The translations under genes and the position numbers were made by a program. 64,000 nt of DNA from Siderastrea siderea (lineage: Eukaryota > Cnidaria > Anthozoa > Scleractinia > Rhizangiidae). The stretch spans positions 43,425,304-43,489,303 of the forward strand of contig OZ034971.1 of assembly GCA_964030785.1 (NCBI GenBank). Direction: 5' to 3'. Of the stretch, positions 24,401 to 36,874 are shown piece by piece; position 1 is the stretch's first letter; the number at the start of each line of letters is the position of its first letter. The notes under the pieces were generated by a model that saw only the letters and a program-made list of their open reading frames with translations, made no database searches and was not told the origin of the DNA.

Positions 24401-27400
24401 GAGCGCAAATTCTTTGATGTAGGTGAGAAGTATTTCTTTTGTTTTCAACCGATACTAGGAATGAAACCCCCAAGACAAATCTATTGTGCCACTTGATCTA
24501 TTGTCACTCAACGTAAAATTAAAATTCACGGCAGCAAAAGACAACAAATCACAGACGAAATATTTTTTAAGCAAAAGAATGAGTTTACAAATGTTTAAGT
24601 TACTTTAAAATTCGCACACAAATTAGCGAGCGCCTTCAAGAAGCGAATTCTTCTAGTAACTACAACTGTTGCTGAATGGTGTGCAATGTATGAAAATATT
24701 TGCTCAGATCGATTTATGAAAACGTGCTGCTTTTGAATCATAACAATGATCTCTTCGTTAAAGTTTGATTCAAATGCGCGCTTCACGTTGTAGATATCTT
24801 GAACCATGTAAACAAGTTATCAAAATCACGAAAGTATTCAAGATCATGTTTATGTTTCTGTGACGCTAAAGAGCCCGTAATTAATGCTCTGTGGCCTCAA
24901 AACAAAGTAAATGCCATGAAGATATTTTTCGAAGCGATCAGAATGTGTTCACAATAATAGAGCAGTTTTCAATTGAGTGTCGAAAGTAATGTTGTGTTTG
25001 CTTTGGTTTTGCATTACTAGGCTCTCTGATTGGTTGAAAAATCTCGCGCCACTTTCTCAACCAATCAGGCGTAAAACCAAAACCAATCGTGACTTGCTCG
25101 CACGCGTTTTCCCGCGCTTAGCACCAACTGCTTGTATTTGCTTTGATTTCTGATTGGTTCATTTTGTGTTTTGTCCTCGTTGTGATTGGTCAGAATAATT
25201 ACTTTGGTTTTGGTTTTACGACACTCATTTGAAAACTGCTCTATTACACAACATGGTTTTATTTGCTCTGCTTTTTAAAAAAGAATATACATTTGAGCGA
25301 GACGGCTCACCGTAAATTAGTCTACTTTGCGGGAAAGAAACCACCACTTGACTCGCTTAAAGTGATTAAAAACCTCATTTGAATCTCTGTTTATGACCCA
25401 AGCAATACTTCCCTTTCAACAGAAGGAAATTTTTCCTTTTTTCAGCTCAACAATTTTAATTTATCTTGTTAAGTGTATGACCTTTGAAGTCACGCTTCGA
25501 TTCATCGCGCAACTTTAAGAGAGAAGTGTTTACACACAAATTACTTCGCAGTTCGAATTACCGCCACGCTGAGCGAATAAAAACGTATTTCGGCTTACAG
25601 TAATCAAAACATCTAGTTTAAGATCTCTTTTTAAAGCTCTCAGAATGCTGTAATGTTTTAAGTGAAAATAAAAGTCGATAACAGTTTGCGAAAAAAATTA
25701 AATCCATAAAACGTGTCCAGCGATTCTCTGAAGTTTATTCGCACTTCAAGAACAAAAGGATATGTTCGCAACTCTGCCGCTCAAGGATACTTAATTGTGC
25801 TATTGTGTTTGGTCCTTTGACGTTCAATGAAGAGTGTCAAGGTCTTCCTCCAAAAGATCTCACCTTTTTCTACACGAATGAGACCGAACTTACCCGACAT
25901 GCTTTCCCTAGCTGCCGAAAAGAATACCCAAAGGAATAAACTGAGCCTTCATCCAGCGGCATAGCCCATTTGAAAATGACACACTTAAATCGGGCTGAAG
26001 TTGTAATGTCAGTTATGGGGACATTAACTAAAGGTGATTCTAACTTTTGAGTCTGCGGACGAAATCCTATGGTTTGACCATTCAAATGAAACCTCTTCAG
26101 CAGTACTTTCACATGGTACTACTTATATTAAAGTTTTTTCAAAATGAAATTTAAGGTTTGTCTTGAATTTTGACTTTAGGCAGTCTTGGGAGTGAAAGGG
26201 TTAACTGCTCCCACTCACCCCACACGGTCTCTAAGACTGATGGTTACCTTAACTACTCTTCCAGTCTCTTATGCAGCCATTATTAGTGGCCGTCACACAA
26301 CACTCTAGTGGGGGAGGAGCATTGACTGCGACAACCACTAATGACAGCTGTGTAGGTGACTGCTACTCCCCCTGTCAATCACTCAACTTACCATTCACAT
26401 ACTCATCCCAGTTCTTTCTGTATTCTAAATCCATGTAAACCTGTTTGCATACATCAGGAAGTACATCAGAAATTGATCCCATTATCTTGTATTCGTACAA
26501 TCCAGAAACCTGCAGAACACACACAGCAGTGTACAGATTAATAATAGTGGGAAAACACGTAATGCTGCCTCCACAACTTCTATAGCTGTCAATGCCACTG
26601 CAAGCTGTCAGAATTTTTGCTTTTTGCTCTTGGACATTTTCATTCCAGGACACCCCCATCCCTTTACCCTGGAACCTAGTGGCCAAGTACACCATTGATC
26701 TTAGAAATCTATAGTTGGCATAATTAGTACTGCTTATTTTGTGTCACCTGTACATCCTGTTGCAGTTGTTTTCCATTATAAATCTTGAAATGTTTTCAGT
26801 GTATGATTACATTTTCCTACTGACATTGAACCCAGGGATGTACTCAGGGAGGTATGAATGTCAGGCCATTTTTTAATAACCCAAAAAAGTCCCACAACAT
26901 TAAAACTTGACCAAAAAAGTCCAATGGCCCAGAACATAACCTAAACTTTGTAACTGAAACTAAACACAATTCTTCGACATAAACTTTAGAACTCTGAAGT
27001 ACACTGAACTGCATTTACCTAATTGTATCAACCCTAGAAAAAGTCATGGTACAATCTACCCAAAACAAGTCCATGGGAAATTTTCTAACCCAAAAAAGGC
27101 CAAAATCACTGAAAATTTTCAAGCCCGAAATGGGCCTTTGCACCTCCCCATATCTGAAATGGGATGCTGGCAACCAATCCCTAGAGATCCAAAAGACAAT
27201 TGCAATGGCATGACAGCCATGTTGGTGGTACTAAAAAATTAGATAATGAGAAACCTTTTGTTTATGACCACCAACATGGCGGCAATGGCATCATGTGCCC
27301 CCACCTCACCCCCCTGGGACCTTAACTGACCTGCTCATACTTCCTGTAGATTTTACATTGAACAGATTCCTTGACTGACTCCGTGAAAAAGTCAAATCCA

Positions 27401-27468
27401 TCCAATCTTACATGTATGTTATCTATCTCTTGAGCAGCCTCCAAGAATTTTGCTTCCTCAAAACCCAT
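21465..27468 (-). CDS. PCTP: Phosphatidylcholine transfer protein-like START domain protein
   Basis: PCTP (STARD2) is a cytosolic START-domain protein that carries phosphatidylcholine between membranes. Exons, 5' to 3': 27468-27331, 26509-26392, 23593-23514, 22666-22495, 21984-21917, 21554-21465. All phases join, giving 221 residues against about 214 in human PCTP. Family blocks along the chain: GLYEYKIMGSI; YMDLEYRKNWDEYVNELYE; YWNVNYPWPMSNRDYIY; ERSGVVRVKDYHQSL; FMHYFDNPGGLIPSWLINW; GAKTGVPTFLSSM. The final exon is short (29 codons) and was found by frame and homology only. The Met at 27468 is chosen because it gives a normal N-terminus (MGFEEAKFLEAAQEI); an AG acceptor lies just upstream (before 27497), so the 5' UTR is probably spliced. 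The gene converges with SDHAF3 and diverges from the PNGase F-like gene. Confidence 0.92.
24247..26206. mobile_element. ~1.96-kb foldback element (TTAACCCTTTCACTCC ends)
   Basis: Outer ends TTAACCCTTTCACTCC and GGGAGTGAAAGGGTTAA are inverted. A second inner inverted pair is TTACAACTTCACGCC..TTTAAGTG near 24270 and CACTTAAATCGGGCTGAAGT near 25981. A CCAAT-rich MITE is nested at 24959-25243. No intact transposase; the 80-residue minus frame at 25870 has no family signal. It sits in PCTP intron 2. Confidence 0.7.
24959..25243. mobile_element. CCAAT-rich MITE, copy 3 (most complete)
   Basis: Inverted ends AGCAGTTTTCAATTGAGTGT and ACACTCATTTGAAAACTGCT. Interior motifs CTGATTGGTTG, CAACCAATCAGG, AAACCAATCGTG, CTGATTGGTTCAT and GTGATTGGTCAG give several ATTGG/CCAAT sites on both strands. 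Nested in the larger 24247-26206 element. Confidence 0.75.
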
Positions 27469-29147
27469 TTGTATTGTATACTGAGCCACCTGCAACTTTG
27501 AGGTGAATATTAATCCCATTAATATGAACCTAGACCTCGAACAGACTATTCATGTCGGGAACAGGCAAACGGCAACTTTCCTTATGGTAGAAAGGCCATA
27601 GTTACCGCAAGGGACAGCCGCCTAAGAAATAAAAGGCACTTTTATATACTTATAGCCATATAGCATTATTTTTCCGAGTTATACGGAGCGCTCTATTAGC
27701 ATACAGCTGTTTTGTTAGTTCTTGCTTCCCCACCCACCCACTACCATAGGCAATTTTGATTTCTGTGTTGTAATTCCATTATTTGTATTTTGGGCCTTAC
27801 TGATTATCAGTTGTAATGTTGTTATAGAAAAATATTGTATAATTGTAAGTGTAGGATTATTATGAATAAACTGCCTGAACCCAACATTGTTGTGATGTTA
27901 ATTGTTTTGGGGTTCAGAAAAGATGAATAATTACCATCCCAGTTATTAACTCCAGTTATGATAGTCCATAAAACAAGGGATATTCTGCAATAACTCCAAT
28001 TCAACAATAGTAATAACATTTCACATAATGACATATCACCCCCAAGACCAGTGCAGTATTGGAAAATTAACTACTGTGATAATTATGTTAATAAAATAGA
28101 AAAGTAGAAATATAATATCCTTGTCTAAATCTGAATTGGCTATTTTGATTTGCAAATAAAATTCAGCTCAACCAAAGCAATAGAAATATTAACTTCTACA
28201 CTACAGCATCATTTCTTACCTACGAAAACACCAAATTTCTGCAAACAACTTAAATTTTTAGAGAAAAATAAAAATTGTTTTGGACTTGGGCACCTGCCAC
28301 TTGGACCCAGTCGTCACTCGAATTAGAGGTTTCTAAGAAACCGTGCAAACGCCTTGGAATACTGTATCGCTGTTATTTTGTCTTTTTTAGTGTCTTGCGC
28401 TAATTAAAGATAGTTGTCGAAGTCTTTAACTCAAAATAGCTTTGGTTTATATCCGTACACGTTCAAAATCAACACTTCTGCAAATAAAGCGACCTCACGT
28501 ATTCGAGGAAATTTTAAAAGGTTTCAATTTATCATGCAAGCTTTCAGAACGTAAGCTTATTAGCTTGTAAGCTGGCGTTATACTGCAGTCCGTAAACCTC
28601 ACCTAAGGGTAATGAACAAATGAAAATTTGAAACGTACCTGACTGAGACGCAGTAATTAACTTCAACCTGACAGGAGAAGGAAAAAAAACCTTTGTTGCT
28701 ATCGAGAATTCTGCAAGTCTAGGGGTAAAACGGAAAATGTCACGCTTCAGTTAACCTGAAACCAAATAAGGAGAATCTAAACTCCAATCTCACCTTAACA
28801 CATTTACTTGGAAATTGTCGACAATCTTCTGGGTATTCGAGAAATGGCACATAAAATTTCGTTTTTAACTATATTTACTGGAAGGAACGAATTTTGTGTT
28901 TGAATAGTTTGGAATATATCTCACTGAAATTCGACATCAGTTATCTGATCATTTTTAATTCTCTTAACAAGCGATGTTGTGACAGGCATCATATCCCGTC
29001 ACCCAGGCTATGGAATCATGCTTCTAAAAATGTCTGCCATGTAATTTCAGCTAGAGTTTTGCAATTATTTTTTCCTTTTTTAAAAGGAATATTCCTCCTT
29101 TGATAACTGTTTTTGGTAAAATTGCTGTGCAAATTTGCCGAACTTCT
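27469..29147. other. Intergenic region between PCTP and the PNGase F-like gene
   Basis: About 1.7 kb between two divergent start codons. It should hold both promoters and probably a 5'-UTR exon of PCTP. No coding exon or repeat was recognised. Confidence 0.5.
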
Positions 29148-32100
29148 ATGTCGTACGACAGGAGTTGTTCCTTGTGGTTCTTCGTTCTTCATTTCGTCGT
29201 TATTCAATGTCAACTTCCCAACCTTCAACCTAGCGATTTAGCGCCTTCGTTTGCGTTACAGACACTAAATGGCAGGATCGTGTATAGGAAAAGTAATACG
29301 AGTTCTAAAAGGCCAACACATCCGGTAATATTTCATTTGTTTACGAGGCGTTCTGCATTTTTGCAAGCCTTGTGGAGTAATGACACTTCGCTGGAAGAGT
29401 TCATTGAACTATCCCCAGGGAACACGCACTATGTATTCATGTCGGCTGCAGATTCTAAGGCTGTTGAAGATGTTTTATGGATGAGAAGTCGCCTTCATAG
29501 AGCCATTGAGAAATACTACAAGAGGTGCGTCTAAATTTGCAGTTTCTTAAGGTCATGTATCGGACGCAAGGTTGTTTTATATTGGCTAATGAGGAGCGGA
29601 GAGTCAGCGGACAGGTCACCCACAAAGCTTGACTGTACAACAAGTCGCGCTACTATTTTCTCTGTACAAGCTTAATAGAAAGTTTAAGAGAAAACTGCTC
29701 AAGGAATTTCTTTTCTTGTGCATTCCATCTGCCCAGCTGATTTCTCCCTCCTCACCTAAAACACCACCTTGATTCCCGGGGGGGAGGGGGGGGTACTCGG
29801 AAAATTTTTGGTGAGGGTGTGCCACTGGGACTCTGAATCCTTACCCTATGCCAGACCAATTTCAGCTCCATTTTGCAACCCTATTCTAGACTAGATGCCA
29901 AAAGTCCCTACCTTATCCTATCCCAGACGAGCTATCTTCCGGAAATCTTCGATTCAATATGACCACGTAGTGTTTTCAACGGAAAACCATTTAATAACTG
30001 ACGTGATTGAATTTACATCCGAGATTTCAAACCCTATTTGGGTCTAAATTTGTCCCACAACTTTACAAGTTTCTGGGTAATTGATACCCTATTCTAGACC
30101 AGAACTCCCTACTTTTTTCTCCTGTAGTTCTGCTCTTGTAGTTCATTGTTGGATAATACCGTGGGGCACTAAATTTTTGCGGGTTCTAATTTTTGCGGAT
30201 CTTTCCACAAATATCCGCAAAAAAAAGTTCCAGTGAGAAAAATATTCAGCAAAAATTTGCCCCGCAAATATTTACTCCAAAGTCGGAATACAAACATTGC
30301 CTTTTAAAGATAATGTGCCCATTTACTTAAACTGTCTCTTTCATTCAGAAACGAAACGAAATTAAAACCAAAACATTTAGAATTAAAACAATGAAATTGC
30401 AGTTGGTCAGGAGCTCCTAATTAAGATGGTACGCTACAAGTACATGTATTTGACGGTTAAAATCTTTAAAGAAAAGGATCGTCTGAAGGTACTCCATTGA
30501 TTAATTGCATGTTGTTCACCTGTATTTGATTGTTTTTACTCAAAAAACGACAACGTTAGAATTCCAAATAGAAGGCGACTTCCTGAAAATGCAAAAATTG
30601 ATTCCCAGCAAAAAAAAAAAAGTCTCTCCCTATCACAAAAATTAGTTCCCGCAAAACACAAAAAATCACCAATCTGCAAAATTAAACTCCCGCAAAAATT
30701 TAGTGCTACATGGTAGTAAACGAGATCGTGACAAACATCCTGCTTACTGCTAGGACTGAAATGTCATAAGGTGGCACATTCGCAATGATATAAATGTGAT
30801 GGTCAATTTTAAGCCTGGTGTATATAAGAGAAAGATGTTTATTTGATAAGTGACACAGGCGACCTGGAAATGAATCCAAGTTTTACGCTGTGGCACTTGT
30901 TTAACCAAGATTTTATTTTGTTCTTAGGAAGAAAAATGTGCTAGAACATAATCTGAAAAGAAATTGCTGGCAAGGCTACTCAAACAGTAGACAAAATGCT
31001 ATACATCATGATGGCTATATGGAGAGAGATCCATTTCAGAAACTATCAGTACTCAGGCAACACCACATTTCACGAATTTATAAGTGCAAGTACAAGAGTT
31101 GGATTCAGTCATGGAAGGATCGGCTTCATTTTGTTAGTCTGCCAACATACGAGTTTGGAAACTGGATTCCTTATGCCTTAATGCACTGGCCATGTTTTGG
31201 TTCAGGATGTGCTCTTGCTCAAGTTGTAATCAAATCAAAGGAAGGTATGCAATGTGTAGATCTTTCATTTAAATTTAATTGTTTGTGATACATTAGTTTG
31301 TTAAAGCATGCCAGGAGGATTGATGTGGCCATGTGGTGTGCATCAAGTCTTTTTGCCCTTTAAGCCCTGATATCTCCTCCCTGTTCTCCATATATTTCTT
31401 ATGGAACTAGTTGGGAGAATTTCCTTACACATCAAGATATCTCATCATAAGTGATCACTTCCTTAATTCTCATGACCTGTGTGTTTGATTGAGTAATGAT
31501 GCTATAAGGAGAAATTAGATGCTTGTCACTATTGGGGCTTAAAGGGTTAACTCGTATAAATTCTCATTTGAGCTGCAAGTGTCCTCTTAGTTTGGTTTGA
31601 AAATCCTTTGATGTGTTCCTTTGCAGGTGAGGTGGTGCTAGTAGTACAAAGACTGGATGCAAGATACGACTGGCTGCCGTCACCTCATAATCTGATTAAC
31701 AAACGCAGTCGCTTTAATATTGCTTTTTATGGAAATGCTTGCAGCTTTTTGCCTGAGTGGGAAGAAGCAGAAACAGACCAGGTTGACGATGAGGAGGAGA
31801 AACATAAGAAGCAAAAGAACAAAGTTGTTGAAGGAAGAATTGCACTAGTGTCTTCTGGAGGTTGCTCTTCGTTTACAAAGGTAATTAAAATACAATTTAG
31901 TTATTATGGCTAGTATAAGTTATTTTAAACATTCTCAGCTGGTTCCCAGCTGCATACATTGTTTTCAGTGGATGACCGTTAGGTGGAGAGGGTTTGACGA
32001 CCCCCATATTACTTAATTTTGTGGGAGTGTTTCCAATTTGGTTTTCCCCCTAAGTGGTACCCGAACAAAACATAACTTGATATTTTCATAATATTTGTAA

Positions 32101-34671
32101 TGTATACAAATCAACTATACATGTAGCTGCAGTTGTGGATGTTTTGTGGTATCAAAGCTGCATTTTTGGCCCCTTTAGGGTACAACAAGTACCCTGCCAG
32201 GCAACCTCAGCAATGGACAAGCATACTAGCATGCCATTTAGGAGAATGTAGTAATTATATTCTTTACAAGTCATTTCAATCTGTTAAGAATTTGACAAAC
32301 CTTTTCCTATTTAGACTTATCTATCTTTTGTTAACTTCTCTACGAACAGATTCAACACATGAGCAAGGCAGGAATTCAAGCAGTGCTAATCTATCCTGAA
32401 GAAGACAAACCAATTAAGGAACTAACCTGCGATAGTCATCATTGCTTTATGCCTCTTCGTATGTCAGCATCAATGATTTCACACAAAGATGGTGTTCACA
32501 TAAAAAAGTTATTGCTTGCTAAGATGAAGCTGTATGTGTCATACCAGTTTACCCCTCAAGAGAATTTCTTTCTGGCTGTTGATGGTCAAGGCAAACTAGC
32601 TGAAGTTGGCCTGTTTCTTTTTCCGTCAATGAAGTTTATGGCCTATGAGGCTAAATGGTAAGCGTTGTTTTAGGCTCTATCTCTAAGTTTTGACTAGACA
32701 TTATGTTTCCAGTCCTGGGTGGGGATGCTCGATAAAGGTTTGTACAGGGAGGCTCCGCTCTGAGATTCAAATCCTTACCCTTTAATATGCTAATTTTTAC
32801 CAAAATGATACCTCTTCCTTATGGTAAAGTCGCACAGGAGCCAAGGAGGCTCACATGGCTGGAGCTTATCCCAGTTTCTGTAGCAGGAAGCAAGTGAGAG
32901 TTTTGCTGCTCCCCCCTGGATGGGATGCTAGTCCATCGTCCCCAACAGTTTGTCACTGGTACCCATTTTGTACACCTGGGTGGAGAGAGGCAATGTGGGG
33001 TAAAGTTTCTTGTCCAAGGAAACAACACAATGGCAGGGGCTGGTCATCAAACCACCAACCTTCAGACCCCTTCCTTATACCTGGAACAAAAATTGCCCCT
33101 TTTTAAGCCTCAAAAATAAGCCAAAAACAGAGGAACATCGCAAAATTTTAGCTACTCCAAGGCACCAAATTGTCAAATATTTTTGCAATGTGATTTCTGC
33201 CAAAATGTTGGAAACATTTTTAGCACTTAGACTTAGCTGCTATCTTTTACATTTTATGGTGAATTTTGGTGACCCTTTGAAATACTAAAACAGCAAATTT
33301 CCATACCCTTTCATATACACAAATGCAAAAAAAGGCACCCCTTTAAGTGGAGCTTCCTTTTATAGCCTACTATACGGAGTACGCTTGGGGTTTCCAATCA
33401 TATTTTTCCTGTCTTAAATCTACCCCCAAAGGTATTTTAGCAGTGAGTCATTATTGGGCTTTTGACAGCATAAATGATACCAAAACGCCTTGCGAGAAAT
33501 GAAGCAAATCTGTGCAAACACAAAACACACCCTAAAATTCAACATACCCTGGGTACACTCTCAGCCCTTTGATTTAAAAGACTTCACCTTTAACCTTTTT
33601 GTTTCAGTTTTTTCTCTTTTCAATCACTTAAATGTTATTGGAATAAAATGTTTTACCTTTTTGCTTTCTTCTCAAGGTTCAACTACAAAACAGATCTAAT
33701 TCACAACTTGACTGGCAGTGCAAGAATAATACACGTATTCAACCATACTGTAATGGAGGGAGAGGCAGGAGCTGTGAAACGTATTCACCTTCCACCACTT
33801 GAAGGTTAATTTGGTCTTTTTTTAGAACATGTTGGAATGTGCTGGTCCAAGATGTGTGGGGAATTGTCAACTATATTTAGAATGACTTTTTAAAGTTAGC
33901 CTAAGACGTTACTGCATATCTTAAGAGCGGGTAGCAAATAGGGCATCTTGATCTCATTTTGTGCACATTTTCGCCCAAATCCAAATTTCATAAATTAATG
34001 TCACATTTATGTCATCATGTCACATTCCAAAATTCGTGAATCAATCCCATACTTATTTTGGCCTGAATCACACATCTCACATAAACCCGTTGCTACCCTC
34101 TTAGGAGAACCACCCATGTCCCAATTTTGTCTGCGTAATGCATTTTTTAATGTAGAAGTTCATAAACTTGGTATTTCCTAACAAATTGAGGTGACTTGTC
34201 TTGCATTTATAATTATTTTGAGCTTGTAAATGTGGTTATCTTCCACAACGACACAGCTTCTGAAATGCAGCAGTGTTCCTTCAAGCTGTTTTCATTGTTT
34301 TCCTTTTTGTTTTCAGAGCTGTGGCTGTACAGGAATGTTGAGCTGGACATGTCACTGTACTGCCCTGGTAAAAGTGATTACTCCTGTCCTCATTGGGATC
34401 ATTTAGTGACCTTAACAGTCTGTTGCGATAAAAAGAGTTCACTCTGTGGGGAGGAGTTGGGGCGGTGGATAACACCATACAGGAGGTGAGAATTACAGAC
34501 TTAAACAGGTTTGTGGTCGGTTTTTATCCTGAGAAAATTCACAGAAAAAAGGGACATTCGTCGTCCATGTTCCTTAAAGTGTCTTTCAAAGGTAGTAGAG
34601 TTAAATGGAGTTACAGGTGATACTGGTGACGATGATGATGATGATGATGATGATGCTGATGACGATGCTGG

Positions 34672-34703
<32 letters not shown>

Positions 34704-34705
34704 CT

Positions 34706-34736
<31 letters not shown>

Positions 34737-34779
34737 ATGAGGATGATGATGATGATGATGATGCTGATGATGATGCTGG

Positions 34780-34811
<32 letters not shown>

Positions 34812-34873
34812 GTGCTGGTGATGATGATGATGCTCCTGCTGCTGCTGCTGCTGATGATGATGATGATGATAAC

Positions 34874-34921
<48 letters not shown>

Positions 34922-36055
34922 GGTGGTAGTGGTGGCAATGATGATAGTATGGGCGGAGTAGTAGTGGACTGTTAAGTGAGGACAAGGTAGGAGGTATTCG
35001 TACAGCCTGGTGATAAAGCCTCTTTCTTGCATATACCACCGTTGCTCTTTGATTCTGTGTCATTCTACAGGGCCGTAGGACGTTGGTTGACGAATATTAC
35101 ACCGCTGCTACCTCTGTTTACAGCTGAAACATGTACTCTACAAATGAAACACCCGTCATGGGAGAGAGCCTGGAACCCATCCCTCAATATCAGGCTTTCG
35201 GATCACATCAAATGTAAGTACAAAGTTAAAAGATTTTATTGGGGGAATTTAAAACGCATTTTCTGTTGCCAGAGGTTCTATCTCGCGGCTTGGGCCGCTC
35301 GTTGGTCGCCCATCGGCCAACAACTCCTTCGGCATGTGGCCGACGGCCATTCCACAGAAAGAAACCTTGTACCCAGTGTAGCCATGACTCGACTTGCCAA
35401 AAACGAGATTCAAGCTGATTAGAGAGTGGAAGTCATAGCAAAAGTTGTGTTAGTGTACACCCAGGTTCACTAAAAGTTTTTTGTTTTCACTCTAGTTTCA
35501 AAACACCAGTATAGCGGAAGACACGAAGACCAGTACAACGTCCCTTACAAGATCATCAAGTTGTTCAGAGGCGGCAAATTCGACAAAAACTACAATAAAA
35601 AGTACCACACTTATTCATTCAGAATACCGTCCGACACAGAGCAAGTCAAACTTGTAGCAACGATAACCGGTCACGGCAGCGATAACAATGGCTGTGCAGA
35701 ATTCTGCGTCACGTCACATCACTTCATCGTCAATGGGCATTCAAATGTTAAAGTGTTTAAAAACGCTGCTACCGCTATGGGCTGCGCTAATCGTGTCAGC
35801 GATGGAGCTGTGCCTAATGAACACGGGACGTGGCTGTACGGGCGGGACGGGTGGTGCTGTGGGATGGACGTGGTGCCCTGGGTGGTAGATATCACAGATC
35901 AAATTTACATTGGACGAAGAGAGAACAAAGTGAAGTATTTTGGGTGGTTTAATGGTTCAGACCCTCACCCGACCAGAGACCCGGGAAATATTGTTATGAG
36001 ATCTTATTTAGTGTATTACAAGTCCGTAGAGGATCAGTTGTCGGACGGTCCGTGA
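29148..36055 (+). CDS. Secreted PNGase F-like protein with PA-like insert (8 exons, complete)
   Basis: Resembles peptide-N-glycosidase F-type proteins (N-glycanase N and C folds), which cleave N-glycans from glycoproteins. Exons 29148-29524, 30928-31244, 31627-31880, 32350-32657, 33677-33804, 34317-34485, 35071-35213, 35496-36055; phases all agree; 751 residues. The start is the Met before a hydrophobic signal peptide (SLWFFVLHFVVIQC, residues about 8-21). Residues about 290-350 (GRIALVSSGGCSSF..AGIQAVLIYP) look like a protease-associated domain. Residues about 462-566 carry CPGKSDYSCPHWDH and GRWITPYRRAVGRWLTNITP. The C-terminal domain has ITGHGSDNNGCAEFC (around 631-636), HHFIVNG, GTWLYGRDGWCCGMDV and PWVVDIT. 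Many cysteines fit an extracellular protein. Activity is not shown by sequence alone. A second copy of exons 5-8 lies at 59286-62986. Confidence 0.85.
29741..30125. repeat. Degenerate dispersed repeat (GGGGGGTACTC type)
   Basis: Starts near the G-run GGGGGGTACTCGGAAAATTT and contains repeated CCCTATTCTAGAC phrases. A related terminus, GGAGTACCCCCCTGGGA, occurs at 58988-59004 and related body sequence at 32700-33370 and 58340-58440. Confidence 0.45.
30156..30719. mobile_element. ~560-bp foldback element in intron 1 of the PNGase F-like gene
   Basis: Inverted ends TACCGTGGGGCACTAAATTT and AAATTTAGTGCTACATGGTA, each followed inward by TTTTGCGGG-type repeats (AATTTTTGCGG, CCGCAAAAA). No coding capacity. 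Confidence 0.7.
31356..31550. mobile_element. ~210-bp MITE (CCCTTTAAGCCC family), copy 4
   Basis: Ends CCCTTTAAGCCCTGATATC and GGGGCTTAAAGGGTTAA; core AACTAGTTGGGAGAATTTCC and CATGACCTGTGTGTTTGAT. Lies in intron 2 of the PNGase F-like gene. Confidence 0.8.
32823..33070 (-). mobile_element. SINE lacking its tRNA head
   Basis: The body matches the SINE at 7756-8045 (CTGTAGCAGGAAGCAA, TGGATGGGATGCTAGTCCAT, TACACCTGGGTGGAGAGAG) but stops before the tRNA-derived part. It is nested in an older repeat (32700-33370): CCCTTCCTTATACC after it continues the ACCTCTTCCTTATGG before it. Confidence 0.65.
34627..34936 (+). repeat. (GAT)n microsatellite with GCT/GGT interruptions
   Basis: About 310 bp of GAT triplets with short GCT and GGT runs in intron 6. 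Every frame stays open (poly-Asp, poly-Met, poly-Ser, poly-His and so on), which creates spurious 118-154 residue frames. The equivalent array in copy B is shorter (about 160 bp). Confidence 0.95.
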
Positions 36056-36835
36056 GGAAATAACTTAGTTATGGCAATTCATTTCCGATTACATATTTAT
36101 TTAATAGTATGGTAATTTTTATTTAATATTATCGTAATGATTCAATTTAGCACCCTCTTTCCAGGAAGCGCCCCTCTTTGTAGATGTTTTTGTCAATGAT
36201 CGCGGCCCTGCGAAGTTTGGGATTGATAAGAGCATCAACGAAGCTACTGTGATAGAATAGACAAGTTCTGTTCCGTTCCGAGATTCGCTTCATATCTACA
36301 GGCTATACAGAATATTTACCGTATTCTCACCGCTACAGTTGCTGTCACTAAAATTTTGTACATAGATATCACATACTCATACTTATTTTACGGACATAAT
36401 CAAGTGCTTCAGTCGAAACAATCGTAAGCACCCTGTGATTGATAATCGCTCCTTCAATATTGAGCTCAGGCCCAGGGCGCTAAATTGGATCTCTCGCGAT
36501 TCTTATTTACTGTAAGGACTATTTTTGTGAAATTTATATTTATTTCTTCCATTCGTTTACTATGTACAGAATGTACAGAATTTTTATGTACCAAGTCCAT
36601 GACTTCTGAGAAATTTTAACCACGGTGTTGTGTTGATATCGTTTTAGAGTTTTTAAGTGCGTCGAATGTGTACCAAAGACGTGATGTCTAGTTGTTCTTC
36701 CCGTTAAATATATTGTAACTTGGTCAATTTGTACAGTATTTTTGAAACATTGCAACTCAATACCTTTGATAGCGGCAGGGCAAGACTGGCCTTAAACTCA
36801 CTCACTGGTATAAGAAATCTATTTCTTATTTACAA

Positions 36836-36874
36836 AATAAAATAATGGTAAAATATTGGAAGTCCTAGAATAAA
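36836..36874 (+). promoter_or_regulatory. Poly(A) signals of the PNGase F-like gene
   Basis: Two AATAAA motifs (36836-36841 and 36869-36874) about 0.8 kb after the stop, conserved in the duplicate copy near 63766 and 63802. They indicate a 3' UTR of about 0.8 kb. Confidence 0.5.

Noticed and set aside
34501..35063. Open frames of 118-154 residues on both strands (poly-Asp, poly-Ser, poly-His, poly-Met)
   Set aside because: They are translations of the intronic GAT microsatellite, which lacks stops in every frame.
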